Positions 29,324-39,476 of a DNA stretch of 64,000 bases are shown here, one piece after another. How positions within the stretch are numbered: position 1 is the first letter of the stretch; each line of letters opens with the position of its first letter. Under the pieces are notes generated by a model. It was not told the DNA's origin. It ran no database searches and worked only from the letters and a program-made list of their open reading frames with translations. Source of the stretch: an uncultured Monoglobus sp. (GTDB lineage Bacteria; Bacillota; Clostridia; Monoglobales; Monoglobaceae); contig CANQMT010000011.1 in NCBI GenBank assembly GCA_947625055.1, positions 1 through 64,000 of the forward strand, given 5' to 3'. The translations under genes and the position numbers were made by a program.

Positions 29324-30241
29324 TCAGCTTATTAATCCTTCCAAAAATCCGGCGAGAATCCCTTCCTTCAGTCCCGCTGACGAGATGATCACCTCTTCGG
29401 CACCGATCTTGTCGATCAGCTCGATTACCGGCGACACTCCGGCGGGAACGGTGTCGGCCCTTCCGCGCTCTATACCCTCGTCCTCGCGCTCAAACTCGGA
29501 CATCTCAAGTATGCGGTCATATGTCTCCCTGACCGCGTCAGAGCTCATGGAATAGCCGTGCAGCCGCGCGCGGTCGATCCCCGGCTCGCCGTTTTCCACC
29601 ACGGCCAGATTGAATATGCTGCCGCCCATGCCTACTATAGGCAGGCCCTCGGCGTCGTCAAGCCAATGGATCTTGTCAAGGCAGCTATTTACGTAATCCG
29701 ACATCGCGGAAAGCGCCTCGGGGCTCTCGCCGCGGAACAGGAACCGCTCGGTCATGTTGACCGCGCCGACGGGAATACTCGTGCGGGCCAGAGCCTCGCG
29801 GTCGTTCACAAGAATGATCTCGGTGCTGCCGCCGCCGGTGTCAACGATCACGCAGTCGTCAATGTCAAGCGTCGATGTAACGCCCAGGAAGTCATACTCC
29901 GCCTCCTGCTCGCCTTTGATGACGCGGATCCCTATGCCGGTCTCGTCATGGACGCGGCGGACAAAATCGTCCCGGTTCCCCGCGTCTCTGACCGCCGCCG
30001 TGGCCACCGCTATCACGTCTTTGGCTCCGTGCTTTTCGATCGTCTTTTTAAAATCCTTGAGCGCCTCTATCGTCCGCTCCACGGCCTCGGGCTGCAGGCA
30101 GCCGTCAATTCCCATACCCTCGCTGAGCCGCGCCATTATTCGCCGCCGCTCCGCGTAGCTGTATTTCCCGGTATTCTCGTCTATATCGGCAATATCCATC
30201 CTTATTGAGTTTGATCCTATGTCAATTATCGCTGCTTTCAT
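29324..30241 (-). CDS. Ppx/GppA-family phosphatase
   Basis: A 305-aa actin-fold phosphatase acting on polyphosphate ends or pppGpp. Conserved phosphate-binding loops are visible: IDIGSNSIRMDI at the N-terminus, VATAAVRDAGN, GEQEAEYDFLGV and the DTGGGSTEI loop; GMGGSIFNLAV follows. The short single-domain form without the C-terminal HD-like region is typical of Clostridia, so the substrate cannot be settled. It sits between the DNRLRE gene (21 nt upstream) and mtaB, same strand. Confidence 0.92.
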   Translation of the reverse strand: MKAAIIDIGSNSIRMDIADIDENTGKYSYAERRRIMARLSEGMGIDGCLQPEAVERTIEALKDFKKTIEKHGAKDVIAVATAAVRDAGNRDDFVRRVHDETGIGIRVIKGEQEAEYDFLGVTSTLDIDDCVIVDTGGGSTEIILVNDREALARTSIPVGAVNMTERFLFRGESPEALSAMSDYVNSCLDKIHWLDDAEGLPIVGMGGSIFNLAVVENGEPGIDRARLHGYSMSSDAVRETYDRILEMSEFEREDEGIERGRADTVPAGVSPVIELIDKIGAEEVIISSAGLKEGILAGFLEGLIS

Positions 30242-30262
30242 AATATCCTCCGTTTAATTGAT

Positions 30263-31804
30263 TTACGCCGCATCATTCTGCCACAGCGCGTCATAAAGGC
30301 GGCGCAGTCTGCCCGGCGAGCCGATGTCGGGGCGAACCGTTATCGTTATAAGTCTGCTCAGGCTGTCTCCGCCGCAGCTAAGCTCCGCCTTGACCTGCAT
30401 CCGCTTCGCGCCTTCAAAGACCGACGGCGGATTCACGCGTCCCGAGCCGGTCACTATCTTTTTGCGCATTGTGAGCAGATCGCCGAACGAGAAGTTGTCG
30501 TTCTCGCTCCACCTTATTATCACCCGCTCTCCGTTTGAGGCGGTATACTCGGACGGAAGATCCGCCGTTATGTCGTCAAATGACGCGTTGGAGCCCTTGA
30601 GGTTCGCAAGAGCCTCCCTTATCGCCACAGTCTCAGGGTCGTCGGTGCAGATTATTTTAAGCTCGGGTGCGCCCGAGTCCGAATACGACGAGCGAAGCAG
30701 CAGTGTGTCGGTAGATTCGGCGGGCGTTCTCGTTCCGTCGAGAATAAAGCTCACATACGGTTTTCCTTTTGCCGCCGCGTCATAAACCATATCGGTCACG
30801 TCTATCCTAATCAGTCCGTCGGAGTCTATGCCGGGGAACGAGCGGATCTCCGTCTCCGTGCCCTCGGGCCGCGATGCGTAACTCAGGTTTCCGCTGTTCC
30901 AGCCGTCATTTTCAAACCCGTACACATCGGTTATCGTATTTACAGCGCCGTTCACAGGCCTCAGCCTAAGCTCCGCCGAGGTCACTGCGCCTATAATATT
31001 CTGAAGATTCAGTCCGAATTTGAGATACGCGGCCGAACCGTTATCAACGGCCAGCAGGCCGTCGTTTTCGCGGGTCAGCTCGTCCGCCTTTTCATCGGGC
31101 CTTGCCGCCGAAACATAACCGCAGTCGGTCAGTTGGGATTTTTTCAGGTCGGATGGATCATTGTCGGGCGCGTCGCCCACCACGATCTTTAGATACGGGC
31201 GGTACGACGGATCCGGACTTGACGTTGAGCCGAGCCGCACCGGAGCGCTGTTGCTCAGGCTGGGACTGAGTTTTATGGTTATCACCTTGTCCTCAAACCC
31301 CGCCGTTTCAGCGGTAAACTCCGACAGATCTATCTCAAGCACTCCTCCGCTTTCCGCGCCGCCCGCGGTGCAGAGATACTGCTCCTCGCCCATAGGCCTG
31401 CTATCCCAGGTCATGCCTTCGTTCCAGTTGTTGTTATCCACATAACTCACGTTAAAAGTGGCGTCGCGGCTCTCCGGCGAGATCATTCCGGTATCGACCA
31501 CCGCCAGGCGCAGCTTCGCGCCGCGCAGATCGGCGCGCTTAACGTTGCCGAGCGGCGTAAGATCAAATTTAAAATATGTGTTCCAGTAGTTGCCGACTAT
31601 CAGATTCTCGTTATCAAGCCTTTCGCGGCTCTTGTTCTTGGCGCCGCTGTAAACAAAGGTCTCGTCCGTCGGCGCGAGACGGATAACGCTGTCCTCCGCG
31701 ATAACCGGAGTCGCGAAATATAGAAGTCCCACCGGAACAACGCCCAGCACCAAAAGCAGCGCAAGAACAGTGCCGATTATTTTCTGAAATAATCCGACCT
31801 CCAT
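30263..31804 (-). CDS. Exported protein with DNRLRE-type repeats
   Basis: Start at MEVGLFQK (513 aa), with GGCGG upstream. An N-terminal helix (about residues 8-30) serves as signal or anchor. Two tandem DNRLRE-type beta domains (about 38-205 and 225-385) follow; the first opens with FVYSGAKNKSRERLDNENLIVGN-like sequence (quoted in part) and each ends in a YLKIVV/ELKIIC strand. The last about 110 residues look like an atypical Ig-like domain (ADLPSEYTASNGERVIIRW) known from other clostridial surface proteins. It is probably a surface protein. No anchor motif is seen at the C-terminus. Confidence 0.82.
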   Translation of the reverse strand: MEVGLFQKIIGTVLALLLVLGVVPVGLLYFATPVIAEDSVIRLAPTDETFVYSGAKNKSRERLDNENLIVGNYWNTYFKFDLTPLGNVKRADLRGAKLRLAVVDTGMISPESRDATFNVSYVDNNNWNEGMTWDSRPMGEEQYLCTAGGAESGGVLEIDLSEFTAETAGFEDKVITIKLSPSLSNSAPVRLGSTSSPDPSYRPYLKIVVGDAPDNDPSDLKKSQLTDCGYVSAARPDEKADELTRENDGLLAVDNGSAAYLKFGLNLQNIIGAVTSAELRLRPVNGAVNTITDVYGFENDGWNSGNLSYASRPEGTETEIRSFPGIDSDGLIRIDVTDMVYDAAAKGKPYVSFILDGTRTPAESTDTLLLRSSYSDSGAPELKIICTDDPETVAIREALANLKGSNASFDDITADLPSEYTASNGERVIIRWSENDNFSFGDLLTMRKKIVTGSGRVNPPSVFEGAKRMQVKAELSCGGDSLSRLITITVRPDIGSPGRLRRLYDALWQNDAA

Positions 31805-31933
31805 ATTGAGCACCGCCTTTCGTGCATACTTTCATATGTTAATTATAACACAACACCCCGTCCATAGCAAGAGCAAAATTTTTGTATGCAGAAAAACTCC
31901 GTTTTTCAAAAATTAATTTGCCCGCCCGATTGC

Positions 31934-32019
31934 GCGAGCTAAAAACAGTTTCTTTGCCGTCCGGGCGGGGCATGACGGAACCGGGGCCGGCAATCATATC
32001 AAAGCTGTTTTTAGCTCGC
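31934..32019 (-). repeat. Palindromic element copy 3 (orientation B)
   Basis: Perfect 15-bp terminal inverted repeats GCGAGCTAAAAACAG/CTGTTTTTAGCTCGC with the core inverted relative to copies 1 and 2. On its left, CAGAAAAACTCCGTTTTTCAA (about 31891-31911) matches the sequence left of copy 4. It lies between tuf and the DNRLRE gene. Confidence 0.9.
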
Positions 32020-32059
32020 GCCTTTATCACGGCCATATTAAAAGCATTTTCAACAAAAT

Positions 32060-32093
32060 AAAACCTCCGGAGGGATACTCCGGAGGTTTTTGA
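32060..32093 (-). terminator. str operon terminator after tuf
   Basis: AAACCTCCGGAG pairs with CTCCGGAGGTTT around GGATA, with A- and T-tracts on both sides, 12 nt after the tuf stop. Confidence 0.92.
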
Positions 32094-32104
32094 GTCAGAC
32101 CTTA

Positions 32105-33307
32105 TTATTTAATGATCTCTGTAACAACGCCCGAACCAACGGTTCTGCCGCCTTCGCGGATAGCGAAACGCAGTCCGTTCTCGATAGCGATGGTCGTTGT
32201 CAGCTCAACAGTCATTGTAACGTTGTCGCCGGGCATGCACATCTCTGTGCCCTCGGGAAGCTTAACAACGCCCGTAACGTCGGTTGTTCTGAAATAGAAC
32301 TGGGGTCTGTAGTTTGTGAAGAAAGGTGTGTGACGGCCGCCCTCATCCTTTGTCAGAACGTAAACCTCACCCTTGAACTGTGTGTGGGGTGTGATCGAAC
32401 CGGGCTTAGCCAGAACCTGTCCTCTTTCGATCTCCGTGCGGGCAACACCGCGGAGCAGCGCGCCAACGTTCTCACCGGCCTCGGCATAGTCCAGAGTCTT
32501 TCTGAACATCTCAAGTCCGGTAACAACAACCTTGCGGATCTCGTCGGACAGACCAACGATCTCAACCTCGTCGCCCGTCTTGATCGTACCTCTCTCTACA
32601 CGGCCTGTGGCAACTGTGCCGCGGCCCGTGATCGAGAAGATATCCTCGATAGGCATAAGGAAGGGCAGATCGCTCTGTCTGTCGGGTGTGGGAATGTAGC
32701 TGTCAACAGCGTCCATAAGCTCGTGGATGCAAGCGTACTGAGGATCGTTGGGGTCAGTTGACGAGCACTCCAGAACCTGCAGAGCCGAACCCTTAACGAT
32801 CGGGATCTCGTCTCCCGGGAACTCATACTCGGTCAGCAGCTCTCTGATCTCCATTTCAACCAGCTCGAGCAGCTCCTCGTCGTCAACCTGGTCAACCTTG
32901 TTCATGAACACGATGATATAAGGAACTCCAACCTGACGCGAAAGCAGGATGTGCTCTCTTGTCTGGGGCATCGGGCCGTCGGCGGCCGATACAACCAGGA
33001 TAGCGCCGTCCATCTGAGCAGCGCCCGTGATCATGTTCTTAACGTAGTCGGCGTGTCCGGGGCAGTCAACGTGAGCGTAGTGACGGTTCTCTGTCTCATA
33101 CTCAACGTGAGCGGTAGAGATCGTGATACCTCTTTCTCTCTCCTCGGGAGCCTTATCGATCATGTCATAAGCCTCGTACTGAGCCTTGCCCTCCATAGCC
33201 AGAACCTTTGTGATGGCAGCCGTAAGAGTGGTCTTACCATGGTCAACATGGCCTATTGTACCAATGTTAACATGGGGCTTACTTCTTTCGTATTTTTGCT
33301 TTGCCAT
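32105..33307 (-). CDS. tuf: Elongation factor Tu
   Basis: Delivers aminoacyl-tRNA to the ribosome. At 400 aa it is full length; G1 GHVDHGKTT, the switch region with RERGITI, G3 DCPGHADY, G4 NKVD and the C-terminal beta domains ([15 protein letters not shown]) are all intact. GGAGGTCATTGTAAA precedes the ATG. Last gene of the str operon, 182 nt after fusA, in a gap that may carry a secondary promoter. Codon use is strongly biased as expected for a highly expressed gene. Confidence 0.98.
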   Translation of the reverse strand: MAKQKYERSKPHVNIGTIGHVDHGKTTLTAAITKVLAMEGKAQYEAYDMIDKAPEERERGITISTAHVEYETENRHYAHVDCPGHADYVKNMITGAAQMDGAILVVSAADGPMPQTREHILLSRQVGVPYIIVFMNKVDQVDDEELLELVEMEIRELLTEYEFPGDEIPIVKGSALQVLECSSTDPNDPQYACIHELMDAVDSYIPTPDRQSDLPFLMPIEDIFSITGRGTVATGRVERGTIKTGDEVEIVGLSDEIRKVVVTGLEMFRKTLDYAEAGENVGALLRGVARTEIERGQVLAKPGSITPHTQFKGEVYVLTKDEGGRHTPFFTNYRPQFYFRTTDVTGVVKLPEGTEMCMPGDNVTMTVELTTTIAIENGLRFAIREGGRTVGSGVVTEIIK

Positions 33308-33489
33308 TTTACAATGACCTCCTTATTTTATTATTATAATTTTTACCAAAAATATTTACGCAATATAAAATCAATTCTCATTGTACTATTAAACTTGAAA
33401 AAATTCAAGCCTTTTTTGTGAAAAAGTTTAAAATATTTGCATAAAAGTGATAATATTCCGACCGGATCGGTCGTTTTGAGCAGCCGGAA

Positions 33490-35571
33490 CTAATCGTTCT
33501 GCGATCTTTCCTTAATGATCTTCTCGGCGATGCTCTTAGGCAGCTCCTCAAAGTGGCTGGGCTCCATGGAATACTGACCGCGGCCCTGCGTTCTTGAGCG
33601 AAGCTCCGTTGCGTAGCCGAACATCTCGGAAAGCGGCACGTTAGCCGTGATCTCCTGGGCTCCGACTCTCGCCTCCATGCCCTGGATCTGTCCGCGTCGC
33701 GAGTTAAGGTCGCCCATAACGTCGCCCATGTACTCCTCGGGAACGGTAACGACAACCTTCATGATAGGCTCAAGAATAACCGGGCTGCCCTTCTTGCAGC
33801 CGTCCTTGAACGCCATAGAACCCGCGATCTTAAACGCCATTTCCGACGAGTCGACCTCGTGGTACGAGCCGTCAACCAGCGTGCACTTCACGTCAACAAC
33901 CGGATAACCGGCCAGAACGCCCGTCTGCATCGCGCCCTGGATACCCGCGTCAACAGCGGGGATATACTCCTTGGGGATCGCTCCGCCGACGATCTTGTTC
34001 TCGAACACGTAACCCGAACCGGGCTCCAGAGGCTCCATGTCCATAACAACGTGTCCGTACTGTCCTTTACCGCCCGACTGACGCGCATACTTGTGGTCAA
34101 CATGCACGGCCTGTCTGATAGTCTCGCGGTAGGAAACCTGCGGATTTCCGACGTTGGCCTCGACCTTGAACTCGCGCAGCAGTCTGTCAACGATGATCTC
34201 AAGGTGAAGCTCGCCCATGCCGGCGATGATCGTCTGACCCGTCTCGTCGTCCGTATAAGTTCTGAACGTGGGATCCTCCTCGGCCAGCTTCGCCAGCGCG
34301 ATGCCCATTTTCTCCTGACCGGCTTTGGTCTTGGGCTCGATCGCGACGCGGATAACCGGCTCCGGGAACTCCATAGACTCAAGGATTACCGGGTTGTCCT
34401 CGTCGCAAAGCGTGTCGCCCGTGGTGGTGTTTTTAAGTCCGACCGCCGCGGCGATGTCGCCCGAGTAAACCATGTCGATATCCTCTCTGTGGTTTGAATG
34501 CATCTGAAGGATTCGTCCTACTCTCTCTTTGTTGCCCTTGACCGAGTTGTAAACATGCGAGCCGCTTTTAAGCGTTCCCGAGTAAACTCTGAAGAAGCAG
34601 AGTTTGCCCACAAACGGGTCGGTCATGATCTTAAACGCCAGAGCCGCGAAAGGCTCCTCGTCCGACGAGTGGCGAACCGTCTCCTCATCGGTTCTGGGAA
34701 CGGTTCCGGTGATAGGCGGAACATCCAGCGGCGACGGCATAAAGTCGATGACCGCGTCAAGCATGTTCTGAACGCCCTTGTTTCTGTAGGACGAGCCGCA
34801 CAGAACGGGAACCATCTCGTTGGCGATCGTTGCCTTGCGGATCGCGGCCTTGATCTCGGCCTCGGTCAGCTCGCCGCCCTCGAGGTACTTGTCCATGAGC
34901 TCCTCATCGGTCTCGGCGACCGACTCAAGCAGAGCCTCTCTGTACTCCGCGGCCTTGTCCGCCATGTCAGCGGGAATGTCCTCAACGCGCTCGTCCTGTC
35001 CGAGCTCGTCATAGTAAACATAAGCCTTCATCTGGATAAGGTCGATAAGGCCCTTGAACTCGTCCTCGGCTCCGATAGGGAGCTGAATGGGAACCGCGTT
35101 GCACTTGAGGCGGTCCTTCATCATGTCTATAACGTTATAAAAGTCGGCGCCCATAATGTCCATTTTGTTAACGTAAACCATTCTGGGAACCTGATATTTG
35201 TCAGCCTGACGCCAAACGGTCTCAGACTGAGGCTCAACACCGCCCTTGGCGCAAAGAACCGTTACACTGCCGTCCAGTACACGGAGCGAACGCTCAACCT
35301 CAACCGTGAAGTCAACGTGTCCGGGTGTGTCGATTATATTAATTCTGTGGTTCTTCCACTGCGCGGTAGTAGCGGCGGAGGTAATCGTAATACCACGCTC
35401 CTGCTCCTGCTCCATCCAGTCCATTGTCGCGGCGCCTTCATGCACCTCGCCCAGCTTGTGGACACGGCCCGTATAGAACAGAATACGCTCGGTGGTCGTA
35501 GTCTTACCGGCATCAATATGAGCCATGATGCCTATATTTCTGGTTTTCTCCAATGAAAACGCTCTACCCAT
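33490..35571 (-). CDS. fusA: Elongation factor G
   Basis: Translocase GTPase of 693 aa. G1 [29 protein letters not shown] and NKMD are present, and domain IV/V sequence ([32 protein letters not shown]) is complete. It follows rpsG in the str operon, but the 239-bp gap before it holds a dispersed repeat fragment. A GGAAGGAG site is close to the ATG. Confidence 0.98.
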   Translation of the reverse strand: MGRAFSLEKTRNIGIMAHIDAGKTTTTERILFYTGRVHKLGEVHEGAATMDWMEQEQERGITITSAATTAQWKNHRINIIDTPGHVDFTVEVERSLRVLDGSVTVLCAKGGVEPQSETVWRQADKYQVPRMVYVNKMDIMGADFYNVIDMMKDRLKCNAVPIQLPIGAEDEFKGLIDLIQMKAYVYYDELGQDERVEDIPADMADKAAEYREALLESVAETDEELMDKYLEGGELTEAEIKAAIRKATIANEMVPVLCGSSYRNKGVQNMLDAVIDFMPSPLDVPPITGTVPRTDEETVRHSSDEEPFAALAFKIMTDPFVGKLCFFRVYSGTLKSGSHVYNSVKGNKERVGRILQMHSNHREDIDMVYSGDIAAAVGLKNTTTGDTLCDEDNPVILESMEFPEPVIRVAIEPKTKAGQEKMGIALAKLAEEDPTFRTYTDDETGQTIIAGMGELHLEIIVDRLLREFKVEANVGNPQVSYRETIRQAVHVDHKYARQSGGKGQYGHVVMDMEPLEPGSGYVFENKIVGGAIPKEYIPAVDAGIQGAMQTGVLAGYPVVDVKCTLVDGSYHEVDSSEMAFKIAGSMAFKDGCKKGSPVILEPIMKVVVTVPEEYMGDVMGDLNSRRGQIQGMEARVGAQEITANVPLSEMFGYATELRSRTQGRGQYSMEPSHFEELPKSIAEKIIKERSQND

Positions 35572-35810
35572 AAAAAACTCCTTCCAACGTAGTGATTAGT
35601 GATTAGCGAATAGCGAATAGAACCGCTCTCCGCATAAAAACATCAATCACCGCGTCAAATTCAATAATGTCTGATCTTGTAGTTAAATTTTGTAACACTC
35701 TGATTTCCGCGAAGAAATTTTGCTCAGATTTGTTATTGTAGGAGCGCGCCGCGTATCGAGATACGCAAGTGCTCCGAAATGACAAAGATGAGTGAAATTT
35801 CACAGCGAGA
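35572..35810. repeat. Repeat-containing gap inside the str operon
   Basis: Between rpsG and fusA, 35588-35630 is an inverted copy of the TATTCACTAATCACTA-type tract seen at 2.9 and 38.3 kb. It is followed by AT-rich sequence and a stem-rich GTAGGAGCGCGCC...GTGCTCCGAAATGACA block. No gene is visible. rpsG-fusA gaps are normally short, so this looks like insertion of intergenic repeats into an essential operon. Confidence 0.6.
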
Positions 35811-36281
35811 TTACCAGCGGAAGCTTGCGAAGGCCTTATTAGCCTCTGCCATTCTGTGAGTGTCTTCTTTTCTCTTGTACGCGCCGCCTGTGCTGTTCGT
35901 GGCGTCCATGAGCTCGTTCGCGAGTCTCTCGGCCATCGTTCTTTCGCCGCGCTGTCTTGAGAACTGTGTTATCCATCTGAGTCCCAGCGTCTGGCGTCTC
36001 TCGGATCTTACCTCGATAGGCACCTGATAGTTGGCTCCGCCGATACGGCGCGCCTTAACCTCTAAGATCGGCATAACATTGTTCATAGCGTCCTCAAAAA
36101 CGTCAACGGGATTCTTACCCGTCTTTTCTTTTATAATGTCAAAAGCATCATAAACTATTCTCTGAGCTACGCCCTTTTTTCCGTCGAGCATGATATTGTT
36201 GATAAGTCTTGTCACGGTCTTGTTGTTGTAAACAGGATCGGGCAAAACATCCCGACGGGCGATATGACCTCTTCTTGGCAC
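35811..36281 (-). CDS. rpsG: 30S ribosomal protein S7
   Basis: Primary 16S rRNA-binding protein nucleating the small-subunit head. The GTG at 36281 is the start: AGGAGGGG lies upstream at good spacing and the product (156 aa, [15 protein letters not shown]) matches the family. The track's ATG start would add 28 foreign residues. Second gene of the str operon. Confidence 0.97.
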   Translation of the reverse strand: MPRRGHIARRDVLPDPVYNNKTVTRLINNIMLDGKKGVAQRIVYDAFDIIKEKTGKNPVDVFEDAMNNVMPILEVKARRIGGANYQVPIEVRSERRQTLGLRWITQFSRQRGERTMAERLANELMDATNSTGGAYKRKEDTHRMAEANKAFASFRW

Positions 36282-36420
36282 TTTCTTCCCCTCCTTACTT
36301 CTTAAGCGGCTTATCGCCGCCAAGGTACTCAATGTCTTTGATACACTGTCGCGCACATAGGTCATATATAGGGATTATATATAAACATATGCACACATTT
36401 TACTTTTCGCACGGCGAGAC

Positions 36421-36831
36421 TTACTTGGGTCTCTTTGTGCCGTACTTCGATCTTCCCTGTCTGCGCGTGTCAACGCCCGAGGTATCAAGCGTACCGCGGA
36501 TAATGTGATAACGCACACCGGGGAGGTCCTTGATACGTCCGCCGCGGATCATGACAACGCTGTGCTCCTGCAGATTGTGTCCGATTCCGGGGATGTACGC
36601 GGAAACCTCAATACCGTTTGTAAGACGAACTCTGGCAACCTTACGCAGGGCCGAGTTAGGCTTTTTGGGCGTCATGGTTCTTACCGAAGTGCAAACGCCT
36701 CTCTTTTGCGGAGAGGACTGATCGGTCGGGCGCTTCTTGATAGTATTCATACCCTTCTGCAGCGCGGGAGCCGTTGACTTTTTCTCAACCGTGGATCTGC
36801 CCTTTCTTACTAACTGGTTAAATGTCGGCAT
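36421..36831 (-). CDS. rpsL: 30S ribosomal protein S12
   Basis: Decoding-centre protein, 136 aa from the ATG at 36831 ([12 protein letters not shown]) with GGAGGTGAAC upstream. The conserved [11 protein letters not shown] and [12 protein letters not shown] loops are present, with Lys at the usual streptomycin-relevant positions, i.e. no resistance-type change is seen there. First gene of the str operon. Confidence 0.98.
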   Translation of the reverse strand: MPTFNQLVRKGRSTVEKKSTAPALQKGMNTIKKRPTDQSSPQKRGVCTSVRTMTPKKPNSALRKVARVRLTNGIEVSAYIPGIGHNLQEHSVVMIRGGRIKDLPGVRYHIIRGTLDTSGVDTRRQGRSKYGTKRPK

Positions 36832-36902
36832 ATGTTCACCTCCATGCATATAGATTTTTGGGCCGCCTTTTGGGCGCAATGCGCCTAAGGAGCGACCCTA
36901 AT

Positions 36903-36930
36903 ATTATAACACATTATCCCTGTTTGTCAA
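36903..36930 (-). promoter_or_regulatory. str operon promoter
   Basis: Minus strand TTGACA (36925-36930), 16 nt, TATAAT (36903-36908), about 70 nt before the rpsL start. Confidence 0.85.
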
Positions 36931-37011
36931 GCATTTTTTGGAATTTGTGCGTTATAGCCAAACAAAGTAAAATTTCTTTTTCCCGCGCGGTAAACTTGCC
37001 CATATAAACAC

Positions 37012-37040
37012 TTGAAAACCGGAGTTTTTTCTGATATAAT
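37012..37040 (+). promoter_or_regulatory. Promoter of the serine hydrolase gene
   Basis: TTGAAA (37012-37017), 17 nt, TATAAT (37035-37040). Confidence 0.8.
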
Positions 37041-37084
37041 TAAAGCGGTTCGGCAATATCCGACAAAAACCCCGAAAGGAGAAC

Positions 37085-38188
37085 ATGAATTCAATGAAGA
37101 AAAAAACGCTTATAATCCTCGCCGCCGCGCTGCTTCTTGTCACCGCCGCGGTCTCGGCGCGGGAATATTGCAAAACCGTGACGGTCTACCGCCCCGGCGA
37201 GAGCATCGAGGTTCCCGGGCGCGATGCCGAGGCTTATTTAAACGACGGCTGGTACGGCGCGCCGGTCATGAATATTTACAGCGTCGACGGAACGTGCTCC
37301 TGCGTTTACGAGAGCGACGCCGAAAACTATCTTGCAAACGGCTGGTACAGCGAGCCCGTGACTCTGCTCTACGGCCCGGACGGGCGCGGCGAATACATAA
37401 AGCAATCCGAGATCGCGGAATATTCCGAAAACGGCTGGTCAACCGACCCGCCCTCAAGAGAAGGCCTGAGCGAGCTCCGCGGCACGATCGTGGAATACCT
37501 CGACAGCCGCGCCGGCGAATGGGGCGTTTTCGTAAAACGGACCGACACCAACGAATATCTTTCGATAAATGAAAAAGCCTATTCCAGCGCGAGCCTGATC
37601 AAGCTGTTCTGCATGAACGCGGTATATTCCGAAATAAACAGCGGCGAGCTGGCCGAGACCGACGAGATCGACAGCGACCTTAATCTGATGATAACCGAGA
37701 GCAGCAACGATGCCTTTAACCGCCTGACAAAGGCGCTGGGCGGCGGCAGCACTGTCGCGGGCTTTGAAAAGGATGACGAGCTGATCAAGTCGCTGGGCTT
37801 TAACAACACCCGGCACATGTCCGAGCTTGTTGACGGACGCGGCCAATACGCGATATATATCGCTTCAAACCTTACGTCGCCGATGGACTGCGGCCTGCTG
37901 CTTGAAATGATATACGATAAAAAACTGGTCTCGCCCGAGGCGAGCGAAGCCATGCTGAATCTGCTGCTCAATCAGACGCGCAGATATAAGATCCCCGACT
38001 CTCTGCCCGAGGGAACGGTCACGGCGAACAAAACCGGAGAAAACAGCAAAGTGGAGGCCGACGCGGCGATCGTATATTCCCCGGCCTGCGACTATATAAT
38101 ATGCGTGATAGGCAACGGCGATATATCCGCCGGTGTGGAAACAATACAAAAAGTCTCGCGCATGACCTACGATTCCCTTAACCCGTAG
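37085..38188 (+). CDS. Secreted class A beta-lactamase-fold serine hydrolase
   Basis: A 367-aa exported protein. Signal peptide (about 1-25) followed by three short repeats around residues 45-130, each with a GW core (YLNDGWYGAPVMNIY, YLANGWYSEPVTLLYG, YSENGWSTDPP). The C-terminal penicillin-recognising domain has S170-L-I-K, an SSN triad motif (ESSNDAFN) and K316-T-G. The spacing fits class A beta-lactamase or DD-peptidase-like enzymes. A clear omega-loop ExxLN motif was not found, so it may be a wall peptidase or esterase instead of a resistance enzyme. The start is either 37085 or the ATG at 37094; AAAGGAG precedes both. Confidence 0.82.
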   Translation: MNSMKKKTLIILAAALLLVTAAVSAREYCKTVTVYRPGESIEVPGRDAEAYLNDGWYGAPVMNIYSVDGTCSCVYESDAENYLANGWYSEPVTLLYGPDGRGEYIKQSEIAEYSENGWSTDPPSREGLSELRGTIVEYLDSRAGEWGVFVKRTDTNEYLSINEKAYSSASLIKLFCMNAVYSEINSGELAETDEIDSDLNLMITESSNDAFNRLTKALGGGSTVAGFEKDDELIKSLGFNNTRHMSELVDGRGQYAIYIASNLTSPMDCGLLLEMIYDKKLVSPEASEAMLNLLLNQTRRYKIPDSLPEGTVTANKTGENSKVEADAAIVYSPACDYIICVIGNGDISAGVETIQKVSRMTYDSLNP

Positions 38189-38257
38189 GGGAACGTTCCG
38201 CGACGGCATGTGAGCATACCGCCATACAATGTATGGGCGGATAATATCCGCCCGCCC

Positions 38258-38347
38258 GAAAGGCTCCCCTTGGGGGGAGCTGGATTTCCGCCGTAAGGCG
38301 TGGGTCCCTATTCACTATTCACTATTCACTAATTACTAATCACTATG
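38258..38347. repeat. Interspersed repeat, second copy
   Basis: GGCTCCCCTTGGGGGGAGCTGGATTTCCGCC-type block running into TATTCACTATTCACTAATTACTAATCACTATG. The same composite order occurs at 2798-2942. It fills the gap before the 38363 gene. Confidence 0.75.
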
Positions 38348-38362
38348 TTGAGGTGACTTTTT

Positions 38363-38812
38363 ATGACAAAACCTGACAAAGCCGAAAAACTGTTCAAAAG
38401 CGGCTACAACTGCGCGCAGGCGGTGCTGTGCGCCTTCGCCGAGGACTTCGGCATAGACGAGATGACCGCCGCGAAGCTCGCGGAAGGCCTCGGCGGCGGC
38501 ATGGGCCGACTGCGCCTGACCTGCGGCGCAGTCTCCGCAATGGCGGTCTGCGCGGGGCTTATGCTGAGCCGCGGCATGGCGGGCGACACCGCGACCCGCC
38601 AAAAGGTCTATGCCCTGACGCGAAAAATGGCCGCGGAATTTAAGGAAAAAAACGGCTCGGTCATCTGCGGCGAGCTGCTTGGCTCCGCCCTGCCCAAGGA
38701 CAGCGGCCCCGCGCCCGAAAAGCGCACCGCGGAATATTACAAAAAGCGGCCCTGCGCCGAATATGTGCGCTGCTGCGCCGAAATATTAAGCAAAACAGCC
38801 GCGGGGCTTTGA
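38363..38812 (+). CDS. C-GCAxxG-C-C family protein
   Basis: A 149-aa cytoplasmic protein of the C_GCAxxG_C_C family, probably redox-active or metal-binding. The pattern is visible: YNCAQAVLCAF near residue 16, GGGMGRLRLTCGAVSAMAV near 50, then C in SVICGELLG and the CC/C pair near the end (CAEYVRCCAEIL). Function is unknown; members often sit near redox enzymes, but not here. GAGGTGACTTTTT precedes the ATG. The stop lies inside a bidirectional terminator shared with the next gene. Confidence 0.9.
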   Translation: MTKPDKAEKLFKSGYNCAQAVLCAFAEDFGIDEMTAAKLAEGLGGGMGRLRLTCGAVSAMAVCAGLMLSRGMAGDTATRQKVYALTRKMAAEFKEKNGSVICGELLGSALPKDSGPAPEKRTAEYYKKRPCAEYVRCCAEILSKTAAGL

Positions 38813-38828
38813 TCCCGCGGCTGCTTTT
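38797..38828. terminator. Bidirectional terminator between convergent genes
   Basis: AGCCGCGGG pairs with CCCGCGGCT; TGCTTTT follows on the plus strand and TGTTTTGC on the minus strand. Confidence 0.85.
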
Positions 38829-38829
38829 A

Positions 38830-39114
38830 TCACTCTTTGTACTCCAGCGCCTTCAGTCTCTCGTCGTGCCGCCCCAGCTCCTGGCTGTGCGCACTGATCA
38901 TCCTGCTCATCTCGTCGATCTCGTGACTGTGCGAGTTGAGCCGCTTTTCGTGCTTTTCATAATTCTGATTAAGCTGATCGATCGCGTCCGTGAGACGCAC
39001 GATGTTCATATTCAGATCGCTTATCGGCTTAAAGCATTTAAACAGCAGGGCGCCGAAGCCTCCCACCGTTACGATCGCCGCGATAAGCATACCCAAGAAC
39101 TCGCTGCTGTTCAT
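38830..39114 (-). CDS. Small membrane-anchored coiled-coil protein
   Basis: A 94-aa protein with one N-terminal helix (about residues 7-28) and a heptad-rich coiled coil (about 33-90, DAIDQLNQNYEKHEKRLNSH). It resembles the short phage-type XhlA/holin-accessory proteins in architecture, but no phage genes are nearby. Function unknown. GAGGTGA precedes the ATG. Confidence 0.75.
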   Translation of the reverse strand: MNSSEFLGMLIAAIVTVGGFGALLFKCFKPISDLNMNIVRLTDAIDQLNQNYEKHEKRLNSHSHEIDEMSRMISAHSQELGRHDERLKALEYKE

Positions 39115-39319
39115 TCAAATCACCTCGTTTTTTCATCATTTTTCGCCCCGATAATATTATATTGCGTCCGCCGTGCCCGCGTGTGCCGTCCCCGTTTGTG
39201 TAAATTTTTAATTTATGCTTATTTTTTAAGCCCAACGGCAAGGCGCAGCCTCGTTTTTTTATTTAAAAATCGCAAAAAAATAATAGTTACCAATTAATGC
39301 GCAATGCGAAAAATATTTA

Positions 39320-39348
39320 TTTACAAATCTATAAGCATATGTTATAAT
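39320..39348 (+). promoter_or_regulatory. Promoter of the 1.77-kresidue surface protein gene
   Basis: TTTACA (39320-39325), 17 nt, TATAAT (39343-39348). The leader is about 120 nt. The rest of the 39115-39476 gap is AT-rich with no supported gene. Confidence 0.7.
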
Positions 39349-39476
39349 TACCGTGCGGCAGTGTATGAACTTGCCGCCGCGCCGAGCGGCGCGCGTTATG
39401 TTATTCTGATAAATAATCAATTCCCAATTACACATTAACAATTTGCAGCAAGGATTTGCAGAAAGGAAGGAAGTTT

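Noticed and set aside
37369-38209. Minus-strand frames across the serine hydrolase gene
   Set aside because: Shadow frames; the plus-strand gene has a promoter, signal peptide and catalytic motifs.
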